Positions 58,419 through 64,000 of a stretch of 64,000 nt of DNA are shown one piece after another. The DNA comes from Trichoplax adhaerens (Eukaryota; Placozoa; Uniplacotomia; Trichoplacea; Trichoplacidae): contig NW_002060943.1 of NCBI RefSeq assembly GCF_000150275.1, positions 10,497,064 to 10,561,063 on the forward strand, read 5' to 3'. Both the position numbers and the translations under genes were made by a program. The number at the start of each line of letters is the position of its first letter. The stretch's first letter is position 1. The notes below the pieces were generated by a model. It did not search any database. It saw only the letters and a program-made list of their open reading frames with translations, and was not told where the DNA came from.

Positions 58419-59269
58419 CAGTTTTTTGTTGCAACTTCTCCGCAATTTATCGACACAAAACGCAACGAAATGCAACTTTTGAGTCAAATCGCAACAAACT
58501 GCAAAAGTAACTTTATGTTATACTTTTGTGTCAATATTCTAAAGAACTTGGCTTAAGGCGGCCTATTATTACGCCGACAATCTTCCCACCATTAAAGAAA
58601 TCGTTAATGGATTCGATGGTGATGGTATACTGGAGAGGAGAGCTAAAACCGTTGTAAATAAAGACGGTTTGGCAGTAAGTTTATTGGCCATTAATTAAAA
58701 GGGACTATTTTTCACTGTCTGCTTTGATAATGAAGACCAAATCGGTGCAATACAATATTGTAGATGCTTATGCCGACCTTAAAGGTTTGAATTTCGGTCA
58801 GGATAAAGCAGGGATTGGTGTTTATTTAACCAGGCGAATAAACGCTAATGATGATCTGGACAATATAATGCTATTAAAGCGTAACAATGTACCACCCAGC
58901 GTATATTTAAAGTTACAGCGATGTCAAGCCACGTTATCAGCGTAAGAACGTAGCTTTTCGATGCTACGTAAACTATTAGCTAAAGATCAGTATTTCTTGC
59001 CTGAAAACGTTCATAAGTACTTATCCTTATACTATAATTATAGCTGTGAATAAAATTCAATAAAGCTTAACGATACGAACGGATTTCAATTAAACTGAGT
59101 ATTCCACAGCAACTTTCTATGAATTTTATTGCTAATTTGGATGAATACTTTATTTTAGATTACTTTACCAGAAAATTGAACATTTGCAACTTTGCCGGAA
59201 AAATTGTAACTTTTCTAAGAAATTGCAACATTTGCAACTTTTCTCAATAAACTTGCAACCAAAAAATTG
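58419..59269 (+). mobile_element. Decayed hAT-like DNA transposon (about 850 bp)
   Basis: The left end starts CAGTTTTTTGTTGCAACTT. The reverse complement of the right end starts CAATTTTTTGGTTGCAAGTT. These are imperfect terminal inverted repeats of about 20 bp with the CA start usual for hAT elements. Several TTGCAAC/GTTGCAA motifs recur just inside both ends as subterminal repeats. The interior carries remnants of a transposase, listed separately. No clear 8-bp target duplication was found (AACCAGGG on the left, CTCTAATG on the right). The small size means most of the transposase is missing. Confidence 0.65.
58562..59053 (+). pseudogene. hAT transposase remnant with C-terminal dimerisation motif and in-frame stop
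   Basis: A 5' fragment reads YYYADNLPTIKEIVNGFDG up to about 58673. It is followed by a GTAAGT that could be a donor, with a possible acceptor at 58735 restoring the frame. The 3' fragment (from 58730) runs to a TAA at 58943. Directly after the stop, in the same frame, come ERSFSMLRKLLAKDQ and NVHKYLSLYYN, the signature of the hAT C-terminal dimerisation domain. The stop therefore cuts a once-continuous domain and marks this copy as dead. The N-terminal BED finger and the main RNase H-like part are absent. Confidence 0.7.
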
Positions 59270-59696
59270 CTCTAATGATAACTGCTATACCTTTAATCAT
59301 TCGTAGATAAATCAATTGTGAATATTCTGTGATCGATAAAGGCAAATAATTTCACTAAGTAACATAGCTATTATAGTACAAGCCAAATTCCTATATTAGA
59401 TCAATTTACTTTTGTTAATACGGTAATATCACAATATTTACTTGTTCATTTATTTAATTCAATGTACTATTTGCAAAGAAATAATGTTATTTTAAAATAA
59501 TTTACTCTGATTATTAACATTATCAATAAACAGTTTTATTTTCAGTAAGAAAATAGTTTAATAATGGTGATTGACTATATAAGCGGTAAACGAAACATAA
59601 ATAGTATTATACGCAGTGTCAGAAATTGATACAGGTATGCGGTTCAGTAAAGCCGTTTCTGTATTTTACACTTTGACTGTATTTATTCCAGCATTA
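59270..59696. other. Intergenic region, no feature recognised
   Basis: AT-rich sequence between the transposon remnant and a small minus-strand frame. Nothing else was recognised. Confidence 0.4.
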
Positions 59697-59939
59697 TTAT
59701 GATGATACTTTCGGGCTGATTTTCCCGTTTTCTCCTGGTCTTCCGAAGCGATTAGTGTCTCCAAAACGTAGTAATTGTACAAATGTTTCGACGTCTGTTT
59801 TAGTAGTTGCTGGTACTAAGCCGAAATAATCGAATCCCCTTGATAGGCAGGCTTCTAAAGCCGGGGGATTTATACTTGGATCGATCATTTTAATCACTTC
59901 TCTGGCTTCTTCAACGGTAATTTCTCTAATATATGACAT
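59697..59939 (-). CDS. Hypothetical 80-residue protein
   Basis: An ATG-started frame (MSYIREITVEEAREVIKM...) with balanced composition, acidic-amphipathic N-terminal half and a Gly/Arg-rich segment (FGDTNRFGRPGENGK) near the end. It lies 373 bp downstream of the TSNAXIP1 stop on the same strand. It resembles no family I recognise. It may be a small gene, an alternative terminal exon of TSNAXIP1 (possible donor GTATCA near its end), or a retained fragment. Codon use looks more like a real gene than most chance frames here. Confidence 0.4.
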   Translation of the reverse strand: MSYIREITVEEAREVIKMIDPSINPPALEACLSRGFDYFGLVPATTKTDVETFVQLLRFGDTNRFGRPGENGKISPKVSS

Positions 59940-60311
59940 TAAAAAATTTAAATTATAATCGTAATAACGTATTAATTATATTATTTTAATTGGATAGCCA
60001 GAATTGCCTGAAGTTTATTGTTATGTGGCTGAAATATAGTAACAGCGTAAACACTTTAAATCTGTAGAACAGTAAAGTATATATACTGAGAGCATCTCAT
60101 GAATTTAGAACAGGCTCCCTACCGTACTAGCATAACTGTCAACAGTGAATTCATAGCGGATATTATAGATAGAATTAATAGTATAGATAATACTCGTATA
60201 TTGATTTTTTTACATAAAAATAAATTTATGAAAGTTTATGAACATATTTTCAATAACGTTTTCTTACGATATCATCATGGCAGTTAGAATGCTTCATGGA
60301 AAGATGAAAAT
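59940..60311. other. Short gap between hypothetical gene and TSNAXIP1 3' end
   Basis: 372 bp carrying the TSNAXIP1 3' UTR. A plus-strand ATG frame at 60099-60287 (62 residues, Asn/Ile-rich) has no support. Confidence 0.4.
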
Positions 60312-63300
60312 TTACCGTTTATCGCTTCCTATAGCTTCCTCAATTTCGCTAATGTAAGCCAATCTATCATCCCACTGTTGTTCCATAATTTTTAACAAGA
60401 AAGGACTCAATTTTCCGTCCGCATCCTGTGATATAAATAAAATACTCGAATGTCATTGGGATGCACTGGTTATACAGTATAAGAGTAGACATATTCGATA
60501 TAAAGTAAGTGATGGTAACCGTTAATGGAACTACGTGGTGATAAAACTTACCGTTTCGAAAAGTAACATATACTTTATTACATCAGGCGTGTCCTTATCA
60601 ATGGCTACTTTCGCACCTTCTTCCAATACCGTAAAATCTTTTTCCGTTTTATTTGCGAAAGATTTTCGAAGAACCTGAGAAAAGTCCTTAATCGATATGC
60701 AGCCCTACGAGAGTAAATTTATGACGTAAAAGTAAATATAATTCAATTGTGATCAGCATAAAAAATGTAGAATGACTGTATGTTAGTTTTATACACTGCC
60801 CTCGAATATGCATATATTAATATTCGTAATTTGGATAAGTGATTTGTTAATCTTATATGATTTACCTCTTTGGACGAGGATGCTTTTGACATCGCTAATT
60901 TTAAGTTTGCAAACATTTGTTGTTGTTTATGGTGAACGATTTCATCGACCTGGTTAGCAATCAGACGAGAGCCAATGAGCAAAATCTTATCATAGCTTCC
61001 TAGTGAAGTTCATTTATCTGCTTGTTCATAAATTAATCTTTCTAATAAACTTTAAATATTTCATATTTAACTGTAAAGCAAACAATTTTTTATAAAAAAT
61101 ACTTTCGATTCATGGTTTAATCTATGCGCAATAGCCACGATCTTATAAAATTATAATGGATAGTTATATTCATGGCCAATACACGAGATAATATTAAAAC
61201 TTTGACGTTGATTATAGCTTGGTGTATTATTGCTATCTTTAGTAATTTATGGCTCACCTCTCCGGATAAGATATTATAAAATAAGCCAATTTGTGGGTCC
61301 TTACTTAGTCTTTGGCATGCATAGTGTAAATTATAGCCCCATTCAACAATCAAATTATCGTCATCATGGCGCTTCTTCAAGTACTCATAAATGAATTCTT
61401 GGATATCACTATGATTTCCGTTGGAGTAGTTCTAGCAAGCAAAATCCAGTATAGCGTTACGGCTCAGAATGTTGTAGCCTACTAGTCATTGTTTATTAAA
61501 TTCTAGAGTATTAGCGCTCTGTTTCTTTCAAATTTAAACCTAGTGACGGCAGCTAAGATTTGCCTTTATAAATTGATCGCTACAGTTTTTTAAGGATAAT
61601 TTGCTAAAAAACCTTTGTATCATATTTAGCTTTTTCTTCCCATAATTCATTAATGAAATATAGAACATCTTTCTTTTTTGTACGGAAGTTTCTAATTTTT
61701 CCTTCATATCTTAAATACCTCGGTATAGACTCATCTAGTCCCTGAAGTCAAAAATTGTCATGCGATTTTTATATAGTTATCTCAACTATGTAAAAATAAA
61801 AATGCATTTGTAACTAAATGATAGTAAATAATATATAAGTATATATTACCAGTCCTTCAAAATATTCTACAGCTCCGATGTTAGTTGGATCAGCACCAGC
61901 AATTTCAGCCAACAATATATCAACTAACTGATCACTTGTTCTATCTTGCGATATAACAGTCCATCGCTCATTGCCACCTTCGATATATGGAGCACATTTA
62001 CTCCAGTCTGGCCTATAAAAGTAACGATTTATAAGTAAAAATAAGTTGATTGACTAAGTATAAGTAAAAATATTTGTACATATAGAAGCTAACCGCGGTG
62101 TTGCCGATCTTCTAAGTATATCACATTCATGTGCAAAATTGTTGCGTTGATCTAAGACTTGCTTGTATACAGTTTGTAAAGTACTAAACAGGATTATTAA
62201 CAGTAAATTGAATATCAATACCATAAATAGTAAAAATTTAAAATTTCTTATTTGGTCAAACTACTTAGCGTCATAATGGTAAAAATTAGAAACCTGTGCT
62301 CTTCTGATAATTTAGTAAATTGTTTCTTCAGGTTACTTAAGACACTAGTCATTTCCTAAATAGAATTGACAGAAATTGTAGCAGCAGAAAATTATAATTG
62401 GTATGTCTAATTTTGATCTTAACATTTCATTTGCGCCATCTAGTATGTGTTCAGGCACATATCATCGTAAATTTTTTTAATTATTAACAAAACTTAAAAT
62501 AAGATTCTTTTGATGTAGAGATTCTATATTTAGATCTAAATTCGCTCAATATTGTTTAATCTATAAATGGTTGATTTCAAAATATGATCATTACAATGCT
62601 TTTCTCTTTTATCTTCTCAAAGTCACGGCGTGGAATGACATCACCATAATTTGCTTGATATTCCGTAATCTTATTCTGTGATTCTACAAGATCTTTCCTA
62701 CATCTTTCTAGAGCGATTCGTAACATTACTGCATCTTCCTGTGTATTATCTTTAGCTCGACCTTGGTCACGGGCAGTGATTAGCTCCTCGTACTGGTATC
62801 TTAAATCGTTTATATCTTGCACTAATAGTTTTCTGCAAACACAAAAATTATTCTAAGCTAAAAAGCTAGATTTTATAGATGTGCAGCATTTTATTAAGAT
62901 ATTTTAGGGTTACACCTATCTATACGGTAAAGTTTCTATTAATCAGCTACCTAGCATCTGCTTCATTGCGATACTTTTCGTGTTCTAGAGATAATTCTTC
63001 TTGTAGCTATAGAACAGACGTTAAAAAGCATAGTTAGATAACTTATTTCTTTAGGCTATTTACTAACTGAATACAGTAAAATACTAAGTATTATGGCATT
63101 AACTCAGGTAACTGCAGCTGATTTACCTTTTGAATCATTTCAGCTAGAGTTTGTTTATCTTCCCTAAAGGTTAATAATATAAGTTGTAAAAATTAGTTAT
63201 AAATTCTTTCGGTTAGCTTACTGTAAGCTAAGTAAACTCTTATCTTGTGCAAATTGTTTATTACCTTATATCATCTATTTTATTTGTTAATTTCTTGTTT

Positions 63301-64000
63301 TCGTTTTTAAGCTCTTCAAGCTCTAATTTTATTTTGAAAATTTAAATACTTGGTTAATTCTTTTTCAAATAAAGTATTGTGTTCTGTTATCTGAATACTT
63401 GTGATGTAATACCTTTCCTTTCTAAGTCACGTAATTGCATGATTTTCTGATCGCATTCTTCAGCAATAGTAATAATCATCGCCTATATTTTGATTCATGA
63501 AATAATTTGATAAGATTTGATTTTCTGCGATATTATAAATACCGTAAGTAAATTGGATTCGAAGTATAGTAATAATGATCGTAATCATAAAATATGAAAT
63601 AATGTCTGGCAAATTCACATTTATTGAAATGGCCTACGTATGTAGCGATTAACCTTAAGTGGCTCTAGTTCTACTACTTTATCTTTTAATTCATTGATAT
63701 ATGTTTCATATTCATTCTTGATGGAAGCCAACATAGGCTTGTATGTTTTAAATTCCTGGATAAGAAACTCGAATACCTGGCGAAATACCTTAAAAGAGGA
63801 AGAGATTTTAAGTAATAACTCTAAGCCTATTTATTTATCTAAACTAGAAGCAAAATGCCTTACTTGCATTCGAGCCTCATGAGAAGTTGTATTTAACCTT
63901 CCTATTATAGATAATTCACGATTTAGATATGTTTCTAGATCTTTTAGAAACTTTGGTTTCGGTTGAGTAGTAGATACACTCGCGGGGACGTAAGCTGATT
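60312..64000 (-). CDS. TSNAXIP1: Translin-associated factor X-interacting protein 1 homologue, 5' end outside window
   Basis: Coiled-coil protein first known as a partner of translin-associated factor X and linked to cilia and sperm in vertebrates; its molecular role is poorly defined. The window begins inside the N-terminal domain: PKPKFLKDLETYLNRELSI (about 63955-63900), then VFEFLIQEFKTYKPMLASIK and YINELKDKVVELEPLK (about 63780-63660), and ECDQKIMQLRDLERK (about 63450). QDINDLRYQYEEL and YGDVIPRRDFEKIK (62820-62590) match the human DINDLRYQ and FGDVVPRRDFE signatures. Further exons follow: FAHECDILRR (about 62110), CAPYIEGGNERWTVI (about 61970), LDESIPRYLRYEGKIRNFRT (about 61740-61680), IVEWGYNLHYACQRLS (about 61330), GSRLIANQVDEIVHHKQQQM (about 60970-60910), an SFANKTEKDFTVLEEG stretch (about 60640), and a final exon ending EIEEAIGSDKR at 60312. 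About 14 exons with short introns are visible. Confidence 0.9.

Noticed and set aside
58674-58735. A domesticated, working hAT-derived gene
   Set aside because: A possible intron would restore the frame at the 5' side, but the TAA at 58943 interrupts the dimerisation domain and most of the transposase is missing.

Overview
The window looks like nuclear DNA of an early-branching animal. The composition is AT-rich, nearly every gene is cut by short GT-AG introns (about 50-300 bp), and gene density is high (eleven recognisable protein genes in 64 kb). Several genes are animal-specific: SNAG-type Snail and Scratch zinc-finger factors, a rhodopsin-family GPCR and TSNAXIP1. A compact animal genome of this kind would fit a placozoan (Trichoplax/Hoilungia) best, but that is inference; a sponge or other early lineage cannot be excluded. 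All gene calls rest on reading the translated exons and recognising the families. No search was run.

Layout. 1-6943 (-): MBTPS1 (site-1 protease), 3' end off the left edge. 8368-8802 (+): single-exon GNAT acetyltransferase of bacterial look. 9966-15023 (+): VPS4, complete, 14 exons. 16630-18730 (-): V-ATPase subunit d, 8 exons. 20358-22926 (-): 3-ketodihydrosphingosine reductase (KDSR), 10 exons. 23351-26452 (+): Snail. 32464-33934 (+): Scratch. 40066-41503 (+): class A GPCR. 44416-49854 (+): MCM4, 22 exons. 50455-55887 (-): glucose-6-phosphate isomerase. 56762-57514 (+): gamma-glutamylcyclotransferase. 58419-59269: decayed hAT-like transposon. 60312->64000 (-): TSNAXIP1, 5' end off the right edge.

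The genes do not form one pathway. There is a loose membrane/secretory group (MBTPS1, VPS4, V-ATPase d, KDSR), housekeeping replication and metabolic genes (MCM4, GPI, GGCT), and a developmental pair (Snail and Scratch). KDSR/Snail and GPI/GGCT are divergent pairs with short shared upstream regions; VPS4/V-ATPase d and MCM4/GPI are convergent.

The most striking unexplained structure is a set of arrays built from TACAG pentamers in both orientations, giving GTACTGTACAGTAC palindromes. They lie in the upstream regions of the widely expressed genes (GNAT, VPS4, V-ATPase d, KDSR/Snail, MCM4, GPI/GGCT) and are almost absent upstream of Scratch and the GPCR. Other points of interest are a perfect 27-bp foldback flanked by a 10-bp direct repeat and two inverted E2F-type sites, both upstream of MCM4; the close Snail-Scratch linkage; and an intronless acetyltransferase that may have been acquired horizontally.
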